A DNA stretch of 64,000 bases, taken from positions 186,001-250,000 of the forward strand of contig NZ_CBCSCO010000001.1 in the NCBI RefSeq assembly GCF_965138505.1, in the 5' to 3' direction. Position numbers and translations under genes: made by a program. This DNA is from Litorimonas haliclonae (GTDB lineage: Bacteria; Pseudomonadota; Alphaproteobacteria; Caulobacterales; Maricaulaceae). Shown here piece after piece: positions 19,075 through 27,458 of this stretch. Numbering within the stretch: position 1 is the first letter of the stretch; each line of letters starts with the position of its first letter. The notes under the pieces were generated by a model. It ran no database searches, had not been told where the DNA came from, and saw only the letters and a list, made by a program, of their open reading frames with translations.

Positions 19075-20460
19075 TTACTCTATCAAAATCGCTCCATTTT
19101 CAGCTCTGGGGAGAATAGGAGGTAAATTTGCGGCGCGGTGATTTACATTCACCTGCACGCGGGAACCCGCCGAACCATCTAAATCAATCGTATGAGCAAT
19201 GAAACTTGTCGCGGGAGCCTTGGCGCCCATCCGGCTGCCTTCACCCTCTACAACGAGCGCTTGGGTAGGAAAATAAACCGTCCCTAAGACTTCGAGCCGC
19301 CCTCCACTGGAAATCGTATTCGCAATTGATTTCTTCTCTTTCTTCTTGCCCTTTTTATCTTTCTTCTTTTTGCGCAAGTCGGCCATTTCCATAAACGCCA
19401 AACCTTTGCGCGGACCTGATGCCGGAGCTTTCACGCGAACATTCGAACCGCTTTCGATTTTCAAGCGTGACTTTTCGCCGGAGAAGGCAAATGTCACTCC
19501 GTCCGCCATAGCCTGCGCGCCGTTCTTAAATGTAAGCGCGCCGTCAAGCATGATATAATCCCCCGGAAGGAACGTCACGCTTCGGCCGTCAACTGTCAGA
19601 CCACCGCAATACGTTCCTGGCAGCAGGGTCGCATAGCTTCCGGTCCCGTTTTCGGACTCTTCAATCTCACTTCCGGCTTCGGATGATCCCCCACCATATG
19701 GCGACGAATCGTCATCGTCATCGTCGTCATCATCGTCGTCGTCGTCGCGTCCCTTTTTCTTAGGTTTTTTGAATTTTAATTCAGAAACACAACTTCCGAT
19801 CTCAGGTAGCTGCGTGTTCAGATAAGGATCCTCGACGAGTAGACATTCCCCTTTCGCATAGGGACTAAACGCACCGTCAACACCGCCTGTCGCGCAGAAA
19901 GATTTCGCAATCGGCATGGTGTCCGTTTTTGACATTAGAGCTTTGTGAGAAACGGAATTCGTATGAACCGAACATTCGGGAGCTAAAAACTCGAGACCGC
20001 CAGAAAACTTTATGGATTCATCTTCATTTTCTGCCAAAGCGAGAACGCAAATTATATTTTGTTCAGAACGTAGTGCGGCGCTCTTGGTCTTGATCTTTAT
20101 ACCATCTTTGCCAAATGCTCTTGAAACGGAAAATGGAACGATACCGGAGGCGACCATCGAAACCATCCCGTCTTTGGCGTAAGGATCAAGTGAGACATCA
20201 GCGCGTCCGGAATAATTGCCTCGAAAGTGCTTTCTTGCCAATTCCTCTTTTTGATCATTTGACACGCTATTGTTCGTTGCGGCCGCCAGAACAGCGTTAT
20301 CCAAAGCGTTTTTTACCGCTTTATGCTCGCTTGTTGCACTCGTGAAATCCAGTACGGCACTCGAAGCCGCAAGAAGAGGCAACGATAAAATCGCCGTCAT
20401 TATAGCATATTGCCCGTTTTCATCTTTTCGGAAACGGGTAAATGTTGTTTTGTTAAACAC
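19075..20460 (-). CDS. TadE/TadG-like pilus-assembly protein with poly-Asp tract
   Basis: The first 60 residues match the TadG N-terminus: a basic stretch, GQYAIMTAILSLPLLAASSAVLDF membrane helix, then a region like pseudopilin-type TadG. The rest is a secreted domain with beta-rich GxxF repeats (about 300-460). Residues around 240-252 are 13 aspartates in a row, preceded by Lys-rich KKPKKKGR, and a second basic run (KKKKDKKGKKKEKK) lies near 365. No other tad/flp genes are nearby. The start is GTG at 20460 with AAGGA 5 nt upstream, which decides it. It might be a Flp pilus accessory factor or surface adhesin; the role is not established. Confidence 0.75.
   Translation of the reverse strand: MFNKTTFTRFRKDENGQYAIMTAILSLPLLAASSAVLDFTSATSEHKAVKNALDNAVLAAATNNSVSNDQKEELARKHFRGNYSGRADVSLDPYAKDGMVSMVASGIVPFSVSRAFGKDGIKIKTKSAALRSEQNIICVLALAENEDESIKFSGGLEFLAPECSVHTNSVSHKALMSKTDTMPIAKSFCATGGVDGAFSPYAKGECLLVEDPYLNTQLPEIGSCVSELKFKKPKKKGRDDDDDDDDDDDDDSSPYGGGSSEAGSEIEESENGTGSYATLLPGTYCGGLTVDGRSVTFLPGDYIMLDGALTFKNGAQAMADGVTFAFSGEKSRLKIESGSNVRVKAPASGPRKGLAFMEMADLRKKKKDKKGKKKEKKSIANTISSGGRLEVLGTVYFPTQALVVEGEGSRMGAKAPATSFIAHTIDLDGSAGSRVQVNVNHRAANLPPILPRAENGAILIE
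19708..19746 (-). repeat. GAC/GAT trinucleotide tract coding 13 Asp
   Basis: Thirteen consecutive Asp codons (mixed GAC and GAT) form a low-complexity 39-bp tract inside the TadG-like gene. The mix of codons shows it is not a recent pure slippage product, but the tract could still vary in length between strains. Confidence 0.9.
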
Positions 20461-20540
20461 ATTAATCCTTCTCCTTCCCCAAAACTATAAGTAAGAAACA
20501 AGAATGAATGTGTGCTTTTAAAACACGGTTAAATAAGGGT

Positions 20541-21158
20541 TTATTTTCGTGTAGCGGTAATTTGAATATTTAGCTTTATACCTTTACTGACCCATTCACC
20601 CGTATTCCAAGGGTCTTCTCCGATTTTCCATTGCGTCCGATCGAGGCTGGTCATTCCGGTCATAACTGTCGTTTCCCCGATAGCGGGCGTTGCGGGAGAG
20701 AGTGTGAAAGGCAGCTCAATGTCGTGGGTCATGCCTTTTATAGAAAGAGAGCCATTTGCAACGTAAGAGCCTTGCCCCACCTCGGCAATCTGGTCCGACC
20801 GGAATGTTGCGACAGGGAACTCTTTTGCCGAAAACCAAGCTTTGCTTGGTAAAGTATCGTTCCTTTCCTTATCCCCCGCATCTATGCCTTGCAGGGGGAT
20901 CGTAACAGTGACTTCAGAGTCTGCCAGATTATCAGGATCAAACAGGATAGATGCATTGAATTCTGTGAATTCCCCTTCAAATTCCTTCCCCTGCTGCTGG
21001 GCAGTAAACCGGATGAAACTTCCGTCCGGATTGACCATCCAGTTCGTCTCCTGCTCGGCGGCGGGAGGCGAGCTCTGTACCAATGTCTCTGCGGACTGGC
21101 CGCAGGAGACTAGAAGAATTCCTCCTAGTAAGAGTGATAAATATCTCAGACTCAACAT
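20541..21158 (-). CDS. YceI-family periplasmic lipid-binding lipoprotein
   Basis: YceI-family proteins have a lipocalin-like beta barrel that binds isoprenoid or other lipids in the envelope. The 205-residue product has a lipoprotein signal with lipobox LVSC near residue 19, then a YceI domain (about 40-205) with typical NPDGSFIRFTAQQQGKEFEG start, FRSDQI and the LDRTQWKIGE-type end motif. ATG at 21158 has AAGGTG upstream. It is divergent from ppk2 with a 69-bp gap. Confidence 0.9.
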   Translation of the reverse strand: MLSLRYLSLLLGGILLVSCGQSAETLVQSSPPAAEQETNWMVNPDGSFIRFTAQQQGKEFEGEFTEFNASILFDPDNLADSEVTVTIPLQGIDAGDKERNDTLPSKAWFSAKEFPVATFRSDQIAEVGQGSYVANGSLSIKGMTHDIELPFTLSPATPAIGETTVMTGMTSLDRTQWKIGEDPWNTGEWVSKGIKLNIQITATRK

Positions 21159-21227
21159 GTTACACCTTTTAATTTATCAATAGCCTGTCTACGACACATC
21201 TACGAAGCTTTAGACGGGAATTATGAC

Positions 21228-22034
21228 ATGGCAAATGTGAATGCCAATGACTTTATCGTCACAGACAAAAACATCCGCCTTTCTGAGAGGCCGACACGGA
21301 TTGATCTTTTTGACGATAAGGATGACGCAAAAGACACGATCAAGGACAATGCCAAGGAGATAGCAGATCTAGCTCATAAGCTCTATGCTGAGGCGGGACG
21401 CTCCGTTCTAATTGTTCTGCAAGGGATGGATACATCAGGTAAAGACGGTACGACTGAAGCGCTCTTTCATCGAACTCCGCCCTTGAATGTGAATGTGGCG
21501 AGTTTCAAAGCCCCCACAAAAAAAGAAATTGCCCATGACTATCTTTGGCGGGTGCACAATGTCTGCCCCGGGGCAGGACAGATTACCGTTTTCAATCGCA
21601 GTCATTACGAAGATGTCCTTGTTGTCAAAGTCAAAAACTTTGTCTCTGCGGCAACCATTGAACAACGATATGACCAAATCAACGATTTCGAACGTCTATT
21701 AGTTGAAAACGGCACGACAATCTTGAAATTTATGCTAAATATCAGCCATGAGACACAAGGCGAGCGTCTCCGCGAAAGGTTGGTTGAATCCCATAAACTC
21801 TGGAAGTTTAATCCCGGTGACCTGGAAGATCGCGCGCTTTGGCCCGAGTTTATGGACGCGTATCAAACAATGCTGCGCCGCACATCTACGCATCATGCGC
21901 CTTGGTATGTGATCCCCTCCGACTGCCGGAAGACCCGCGGCGCTATAGTGAGCTCTATCGTTCGCGAAAGCCTTGAAAAAATGGATCCGCAATATCCGGA
22001 CCCTGGATTCAAACCCGAAGATTTTGAGATTTAA
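21228..22034 (+). CDS. ppk2: Polyphosphate kinase 2 family protein
   Basis: PPK2 enzymes transfer phosphate from polyphosphate to nucleotides (AMP, ADP or GDP). The 268-residue protein has Walker A GMDTSGKD at 66-73, Walker B FNRSHYEDV at about 122-130, and the lid region HKLWKFNPGDLEDRALW. Length fits the single-domain subclass, so it could make ATP or ADP; which one cannot be settled by eye. Its stop is one base before the pgi start, so the two are translated from one message. Confidence 0.92.
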   Translation: MANVNANDFIVTDKNIRLSERPTRIDLFDDKDDAKDTIKDNAKEIADLAHKLYAEAGRSVLIVLQGMDTSGKDGTTEALFHRTPPLNVNVASFKAPTKKEIAHDYLWRVHNVCPGAGQITVFNRSHYEDVLVVKVKNFVSAATIEQRYDQINDFERLLVENGTTILKFMLNISHETQGERLRERLVESHKLWKFNPGDLEDRALWPEFMDAYQTMLRRTSTHHAPWYVIPSDCRKTRGAIVSSIVRESLEKMDPQYPDPGFKPEDFEI

Positions 22035-22035
22035 A

Positions 22036-23607
22036 ATGACGACAAAATCGCGATTTAACGTTTTAGAAGCCCTCGCTGAAGACGAGGTCTCCATAAGTGA
22101 GCTTTTTGAAAAAGAGCCAGATAGGCTAAATCGCTTCGTCATGCGCGAAGGCCCTTTGAGAGTGGATTTTTCGAAACAGGCTATACCTAATACGGCGCTA
22201 GATGCGCTTCTTAGTATGGCCGCACAATGTGACCTAGAGGAATGGCGCGCCAAACTTTTTGCCGGAGAGGCTGTAAATACGTCAGAAGATCGGGCTGTGT
22301 TACACATGGCTTTGCGCGGCGTCGGCGGCGCTAAGGATGTGCAGAGAGACGTGAGTCAAATGCGTCAGCATATGGCGGCCTATGCGGATGAAATCCGTAG
22401 CGATGGCAAATTTAAAAACATCGTCCATATCGGTATTGGCGGATCAGACTTGGGCCCTCGACTTGTCTCTGACGGGTTCGAAGCCTGCGCCGAGCAGAGC
22501 CTGACATTACGATTTGCAGAAAATGTTGACGGCGCATCTATTAACGATGCTGTTAAAGGTCTCGATCCAGCAGAAACTCTAGTCATTATTGTCTCAAAAA
22601 GTTTCGGCACGCAGGAAACAAAAATGAACGGCGAATCTGCCCGGGCTTGGTTGACGGCCGGGGTCGGCGCGGCGGCGGGGGATCATATGCTCGCCGTGAC
22701 AGCCAACCGTACCCGCGCAATTGATTTCGGTATTCGCGAAGAAAACATCTTTGATTTCTGGGACTGGGTTGGGGGACGTTATTCCGTTTGGAGCGCCGTC
22801 GGTTTATCCCTTCAAATCGCTTATGGTCCGGACGTCTTTTCCGACTTCCTCGAAGGCGCCGCCGCAATGGACAAGCATTTTAGGGATCAACCTTTGCAAG
22901 AAAATCTTCCTGTGATGATGGCGCTGACAGGAATTTGGAATAGGAATTGCCTTAATTACTCCAGCCTCGCCGTCATTCCTTATTCCCGCCGCCTCCGCAA
23001 ATTGTCGGCCTTTCTTCAACAGCTGGAAATGGAAAGTAATGGCAAACGCATAACGCGTGACGGCAACGAAGCAGGTCTCACCTGCCCCATCATCTGGGGA
23101 GACGAAGGCACAAATGGTCAACATGCCTTCTTCCAATGGCTACACCAGGGGCCTAGCGAAGGGAAATATGGCGGCGCGCCGGTTGATTTCGTCGCTATAT
23201 TGAAAGATCACGAAAACCGCCCTGACCACCACAAAGCCTTGCTGGCAAATTGTTTTGCCCAGTCTGAGGCGCTCATGCTGGGTAAATCAGAGGACGCTGT
23301 TCGGCAGGAGCTCGGAGACAGAGACGATATAGACGCGCTCGCCCCGCAAAAAACTTTCCCCGGCAACCGTCCGTCTACTACGATCACATTAGATGAATTA
23401 TCCCCATTTGCCCTCGGTCATCTCATCGCTCTCTATGAACATAAGGTGTTTGTTCAAGGCGTTATCTGGAATGTGAACAGTTTCGACCAATGGGGCGTAG
23501 AGCTTGGAAAAGTTCTTGCCACAACGATTTTGGAAGAAATGAACACGGACGATCCGGGAAACCATGACGCGAGCACAACGGCGCTCATGGGTTTAGCCAA
23601 GACTTAG
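22036..23607 (+). CDS. pgi: Glucose-6-phosphate isomerase
   Basis: Pgi interconverts glucose-6-phosphate and fructose-6-phosphate. The 523-residue protein has the family motifs HIGIGGSDLGPRLV (about 134-147), SKSFGTQET (about 191-199), WDWVGGRYSVWSAVG (about 242-256), and the C-terminal FDQWGVELGK signature. The ATG at 22036 begins one base after the ppk2 stop; a longer in-frame start at 21973 would overlap ppk2 and is not supported. Coupling with ppk2 is unusual and suggests carbon and phosphate use are tied. Confidence 0.96.
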   Translation: MTTKSRFNVLEALAEDEVSISELFEKEPDRLNRFVMREGPLRVDFSKQAIPNTALDALLSMAAQCDLEEWRAKLFAGEAVNTSEDRAVLHMALRGVGGAKDVQRDVSQMRQHMAAYADEIRSDGKFKNIVHIGIGGSDLGPRLVSDGFEACAEQSLTLRFAENVDGASINDAVKGLDPAETLVIIVSKSFGTQETKMNGESARAWLTAGVGAAAGDHMLAVTANRTRAIDFGIREENIFDFWDWVGGRYSVWSAVGLSLQIAYGPDVFSDFLEGAAAMDKHFRDQPLQENLPVMMALTGIWNRNCLNYSSLAVIPYSRRLRKLSAFLQQLEMESNGKRITRDGNEAGLTCPIIWGDEGTNGQHAFFQWLHQGPSEGKYGGAPVDFVAILKDHENRPDHHKALLANCFAQSEALMLGKSEDAVRQELGDRDDIDALAPQKTFPGNRPSTTITLDELSPFALGHLIALYEHKVFVQGVIWNVNSFDQWGVELGKVLATTILEEMNTDDPGNHDASTTALMGLAKT

Positions 23608-23637
23608 CCTACCCGGTGCACAGAAAGGCCAACTATT

Positions 23638-24243
23638 ATGTTCCGCTTGCCTTTAATATTTTCGCTTTTATTCGCAGCCTTTCTGTCCGCCTGTTCAGGG
23701 CAGCAAGAACGCCCCATAGCGGTTCTCGAAACCACTCAGGGTAATATTGAAATAGAGGTATATACCGACAAAGCGCCGGTTTCAGGCGGCGACTTTCTCC
23801 GCTATGTTGAGAATGGGTATTACAACGGCGAAGGTTTTTACCGGGTTGTCCGGGCCGATAATGACCCGTTAAAAATGGGTATGAGCCTCATACAGGGCGG
23901 ACGTCTTGATAGTGAACCCATCCCTCCTTTCATTAAACATGAACTCACAACAGAAACAGGACTGTCCAATACAGAGGGCGTGGTGTCCATAGCTCGGTCT
24001 GAGCCCGGCACAGGTAGCGCCGCCTATTTCTTCATCAATATCGGCGATAATTCTTTTCTTGATTTTGGCGGCGAGAGAAATCCTGACGGTCAGGGCTACG
24101 CGACATTTGGAAAAGTTATTTCAGGGATGGACACGGTGCGTAAAATACAAGCAATGGACGCAAAGGGTTTATCCGGTGATAACGTTACGACGGGACAAAT
24201 TCTGACTGTCCCAGTGAAAATCAACGTCGCGTACCGTAAATAA
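23638..24243 (+). CDS. Cyclophilin-type peptidyl-prolyl cis-trans isomerase, lipoprotein
   Basis: The enzyme speeds proline isomerisation in envelope proteins. The 201-residue product has a lipoprotein signal with lipobox LSAC (about 16-19) and a cyclophilin domain from about 28, starting VLETTQGNIEIEVYTDKAPV. It keeps the FYRVV motif and the SAAYFFINIGDN stretch. The usual FHR of the active site reads FYRV, so the catalytic Arg is retained. It is 30 bp downstream of pgi with AAAGG before the ATG, so probably in the same transcript. Confidence 0.87.
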   Translation: MFRLPLIFSLLFAAFLSACSGQQERPIAVLETTQGNIEIEVYTDKAPVSGGDFLRYVENGYYNGEGFYRVVRADNDPLKMGMSLIQGGRLDSEPIPPFIKHELTTETGLSNTEGVVSIARSEPGTGSAAYFFINIGDNSFLDFGGERNPDGQGYATFGKVISGMDTVRKIQAMDAKGLSGDNVTTGQILTVPVKINVAYRK

Positions 24244-24281
24244 AGGTTCACCCCGCCGTTTTACCCCGCTAAAGCCCGCAC

Positions 24282-25763
24282 ATGAGTAAGAAGCAAAAAC
24301 AATTCCGGCCCAAGCCCCGTCGTCCTCGTGGATTTGAAGATAAGCCTGCCGAGCTATTGCGCGCAGAGCGCAAACTTATAGACGCGGCTTTTTCCGTTTA
24401 CGATATGAACGGATTTGAACCTCTTCAAACACCGGCGTTTGAATTTGCTGATGTGCTCGGAAAATTCCTGCCCGATGATGACCGTCCAAATACGGGGATA
24501 TTCGCGCTCCAAGACGATGATGAACAATGGTTGTCGCTTCGCTATGATTTGACGGCCCCCCTCGCCCGTTTTGTGGCCGAAAATTACGACGCCCTCGCCA
24601 AACCTTATCGCCGTTACCAAGCCGGGAGCGTTTTTAGGAATGAGAAACCCGGTCCAGGTCGGTTCCGCGAATTCGTCCAATGTGACGCCGACTCCGTCGG
24701 CGCGGCAGGCCCGGCCGCCGATGCCGAGATGATCATGCTCGCTGCGGAAGTCATGCGCGCAGCCGGACTCAAAGATGGCCAATATGCTGTGCGGGTCAAT
24801 AACCGGAAATTGCTCGACGGTATTTTGGAAAGTTCAGGTGTCCCAAATACGGATGAAGGGGCTATTCAACGGCTTCAAGTGCTTCGAGCCATCGACAAGC
24901 TTGACCGTCTCGGTGAAGACGGAGTTGAAGCTTTGCTCGGCGAAGGGCGCGAGGATGAGAGCGGCGACTATACGGACGGCGCGAAACTCAACGCGGCAGG
25001 TATCAAAGCTGTGCTTGGTTTTACCACAGCGTCGAATGAGGATCGTGGAAAAACAATAGCGACTTTAGAAGGACTGGTCGGACAATCTAAACGCGGCCTG
25101 GAAGGCTGCGCGGAACTCGCCACGATTGATAAAATCCTGACCTCTACTGGGTTCGGGCCGGATCGGGTCAGCTTCGACACCTCAATTGTTCGCGGCCTCG
25201 GCTATTATACCGGCCCTGTATTCGAGGCCGAACTCCTCGCGGAAATTCACGACCGCAAAGGCCGCCCTGTTCGCATTGGCTCGATCGGCGGGGGTGGCCG
25301 TTACGACGACTTAGTCTCTCGTTTTCGAGGACAACAAGTACCAGCAACCGGGTTCAGTTTCGGTGTCTCGCGTTTCCTATCCGCCTTGGACCGCATGGAC
25401 GCGCTCGAACAGAGCGTGAAACCGCCTGTCATTATCTGCGCCTTTGATAAGTCGTTAATGGGGGAATATTTCAAAATGGCTGCTGAACTTCGCGCTGCAA
25501 ATGTTCGGGCCGAAGTCTTTGTCGGGTCTGGCAATGTTACCAAGCAAATGAAATATGCGGATCGTCGAAATTCACAGATTGCTGTGTTGGTCGGGAGTGA
25601 TGAAATGGCCAAAGGCGAAGTCACTTTGAAAGATCTCTATGAGGGCGCAAAAGCGGCGAAGGCGATTGAGTCCAATGAAGAATGGAAATCTTCCCGCCCG
25701 GCTCAGGAAACGGTGAAACGGGATAATTTCGTCTCGGCTGTTAGAGCAATGATGGAAGAATAG
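24282..25763 (+). CDS. hisS: Histidine-tRNA ligase (alphaproteobacterial type)
   Basis: HisRS charges tRNA(His). The 493-residue protein has the class II core: an N-terminal PRGFED motif, motif 2 in the VFRNEKPGPGRFREFVQCD block (about residues 117-135), the histidine A box RGLGYYTG, motif 3 (GFSFGVSR), and a C-terminal anticodon-binding domain. Motif 2 reads FRNEKPGPGRFREF, not the common FRHERPQKGRYREF; this is known for the alphaproteobacterial HisRS lineage whose tRNA(His) lacks G-1. It may share a transcript with ppk2-pgi. Confidence 0.95.
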   Translation: MSKKQKQFRPKPRRPRGFEDKPAELLRAERKLIDAAFSVYDMNGFEPLQTPAFEFADVLGKFLPDDDRPNTGIFALQDDDEQWLSLRYDLTAPLARFVAENYDALAKPYRRYQAGSVFRNEKPGPGRFREFVQCDADSVGAAGPAADAEMIMLAAEVMRAAGLKDGQYAVRVNNRKLLDGILESSGVPNTDEGAIQRLQVLRAIDKLDRLGEDGVEALLGEGREDESGDYTDGAKLNAAGIKAVLGFTTASNEDRGKTIATLEGLVGQSKRGLEGCAELATIDKILTSTGFGPDRVSFDTSIVRGLGYYTGPVFEAELLAEIHDRKGRPVRIGSIGGGGRYDDLVSRFRGQQVPATGFSFGVSRFLSALDRMDALEQSVKPPVIICAFDKSLMGEYFKMAAELRAANVRAEVFVGSGNVTKQMKYADRRNSQIAVLVGSDEMAKGEVTLKDLYEGAKAAKAIESNEEWKSSRPAQETVKRDNFVSAVRAMMEE

Positions 25764-25942
25764 TTCCCGGGTTCGTTCGAAATGATCCAATGGGCGTCTG
25801 ATCGTAATTTGGGCAAAGAGTCCGAACTTTGCCTCAAAAAGGCCTGCGACATTCCTTCGCACACATATCCCACGCCTTCCCTCTTGAAGGCAAACTTTAC
25901 CCACTTATATGACGTTTGAAATTCAAGAAAAGAGGAAACCAT

Positions 25943-26488
25943 ATGCGAAATCGTATCCCTAATGTCACCCTGAAAACCCGCGTGAGAAACGACGCCCTCG
26001 ATGGCCCGAACCCATTTGAATGGAAAGATCTCGAAACAGCTGAATTTTTTGCTGGCAAAAACATCGTGCTTTTTGCTCTTCCCGGTGCGTTCACACCAAC
26101 TTGCTCGACATCCCACTTGCCTCGCTATGATGAACTTTATGAGGAGTTTAAAGCTCAAGGCGTTGACGAAGTTGTTTGCCTTTCCGTGAACGACGCCTTC
26201 GTTATGTATAAATGGGGTCAAGATCAGGACAACAAAAACATCTTTTTGATGCCTGACGGATCCGGCGATTTCACCCGCAAAATGGGCATGTTGGTTAAGA
26301 AAGACAATCTCGGCTTTGGGATGCGCAGCTGGCGCTACTCCATGTATGTCGAAGATGGCGAGATCAAAAAAATGTTCGTAGAAGACAGCTTTGGCGATGA
26401 TTGCCCAACGGATCCATACGAAGTCTCCGATGCGGACACTATGATGGATTGGCTGAAAAACGGCGAAGAGCGCAAGAAAGCCGCTTAA
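25943..26488 (+). CDS. Peroxiredoxin, Prx5 type
   Basis: Reduces H2O2 and organic peroxides by an active-site cysteine. The 181-residue protein has the peroxidatic motif PGAFTPTCSTSHLP (Cys at about residue 53), the WSMxV-like RSWRYSMYVEDG stretch, and a C-terminal FGDDCPTDPYEVSDADTMM block with a second Cys, seen in Prx5/glutaredoxin-type peroxiredoxins. ATG at 25943 follows AGAGGAAA. A hairpin lies directly downstream. Confidence 0.92.
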   Translation: MRNRIPNVTLKTRVRNDALDGPNPFEWKDLETAEFFAGKNIVLFALPGAFTPTCSTSHLPRYDELYEEFKAQGVDEVVCLSVNDAFVMYKWGQDQDNKNIFLMPDGSGDFTRKMGMLVKKDNLGFGMRSWRYSMYVEDGEIKKMFVEDSFGDDCPTDPYEVSDADTMMDWLKNGEERKKAA

Positions 26489-26500
26489 AACAAAAAAATA

Positions 26501-26521
26501 GGCGGTGCGCTTTGCACCGCC
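26501..26521. terminator. GC-rich hairpin after the peroxiredoxin gene
   Basis: GGCGGTGC (26501-26508) and GCACCGCC (26514-26521) form a perfect 8-bp stem with loop GCTTT. The run of A just upstream would be a U-tract only for minus-strand transcription, so for the plus gene it is a partial or bidirectional terminator at best. Confidence 0.55.
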
Positions 26522-26614
26522 AGTTCGAAGGGATGTTTAGCTATACACCCCTTCACCTAACAGCTTTGTGTCTAAAAGATGACAAGCTTGTAAAATTAAG
26601 AGATCTTAAAAAAG

Positions 26615-26650
26615 GACCCGCTTGAAAGCATCAGGCGGGTCTAAGTTTTT
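26615..26650 (+). terminator. Rho-independent terminator-like hairpin
   Basis: GACCCGC (26615-26621) pairs with GCGGGTC (26635-26641), loop 13 nt, followed by TAAGTTTTT. This fits a terminator for plus-strand transcription from the peroxiredoxin gene. Confidence 0.6.
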
Positions 26651-26697
26651 AGAGAGAGAGGATCATTGATCCTATGACCTTTTAGAGGTCTTTCTCT
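26651..26697 (+). other. Compact three-stem folded element
   Basis: 47 bases that can fold as a three-way junction: outer stem 26651-26657 with 26691-26697 (7 bp, one G-U), second stem AGGAT/ATCCT (26659-26663 with 26669-26673), third stem GACC/GGTC (26676-26679 with 26687-26690). It sits between a terminator-like hairpin and the next gene. Could be a small-RNA piece, a leader of the hydrolase gene or chance; function unknown. Confidence 0.35.
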
Positions 26698-26729
26698 GAA
26701 CCTAAGCTGAACCAAGCCTTGACCTAGTT

Positions 26730-27440
26730 ATGCTGAACGCACACATGAAGCGTATGGCCCGTCTCGATCTAAAACTGCTCCCCGTCACCCCTTTTTCCCA
26801 AAACTGCTCCCTTCTCTATGACGTGGATACAAAAGACGGCGTCTTGATCGATCCAGGCGGCGAACCTGAAAAACTGAAAGCCGCTATGGAAGAGATCGGC
26901 GTTTCCTTGAAAGAGATTTGGCTCACCCATGGTCATCTGGATCATGCCGGCGGCGCGCAAACCTTACGTGAAGATTTCGGCATTGAAGTGATTGGCCCTC
27001 ACAAAGATGACCAATTCTGGATGGATGATATTGAGCAGCACTGGGCGCGCTACGGCCACGCGGGAATGGGACGCAATGTCGTACCCGATCGTTATCTCAA
27101 TGACGGAGACGAGTTGGAACTGAGCGGCGTGACTTTTAAAGTGGCACATACCCCAGGTCACACCCCCGGGCACGTTGTCATTTACAATCAGGATATGAAA
27201 ATTGCTTTCGTCGGCGATGTATTATTTCGCGGCTCGATCGGCCGCACCGATTTCCCGAAAGGCGATCACGCCCAACTAATCAACAGCATTACATCCAAGC
27301 TCTGGCCACTCGGCTCTGACATGCGTTTTGTGCCAGGTCATGGCCCAATGGGAACCTTCGGGGCTGAGCGCGCAGATAATCCTTATGTCGCGGATGACGT
27401 CGTCAAACATTCAAAAGCTAATACCAGCGGGCCGGGATAA
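26730..27440 (+). CDS. Metallo-beta-lactamase-fold hydrolase (glyoxalase II-like)
   Basis: The family hydrolyses thioesters such as S-lactoylglutathione, with two metals. The 236-residue protein has the metal motif THGHLDHAGG (about 67-76), H at HTPGHTPGH, the GDVLFRGSIGRTDF block (Asp ligand) and the PGHGPMGTFG end motif (His ligand). Such short glyoxalase II-like proteins are often YcbL-type. Several in-frame ATGs (26730, 26745, 26754) are possible; the first is listed and the others cannot be excluded. Converges with the YdbH-like gene 18 bp downstream. Confidence 0.88.
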   Translation: MLNAHMKRMARLDLKLLPVTPFSQNCSLLYDVDTKDGVLIDPGGEPEKLKAAMEEIGVSLKEIWLTHGHLDHAGGAQTLREDFGIEVIGPHKDDQFWMDDIEQHWARYGHAGMGRNVVPDRYLNDGDELELSGVTFKVAHTPGHTPGHVVIYNQDMKIAFVGDVLFRGSIGRTDFPKGDHAQLINSITSKLWPLGSDMRFVPGHGPMGTFGAERADNPYVADDVVKHSKANTSGPG

Positions 27441-27458
27441 GTCAGTAAAACTAATATT

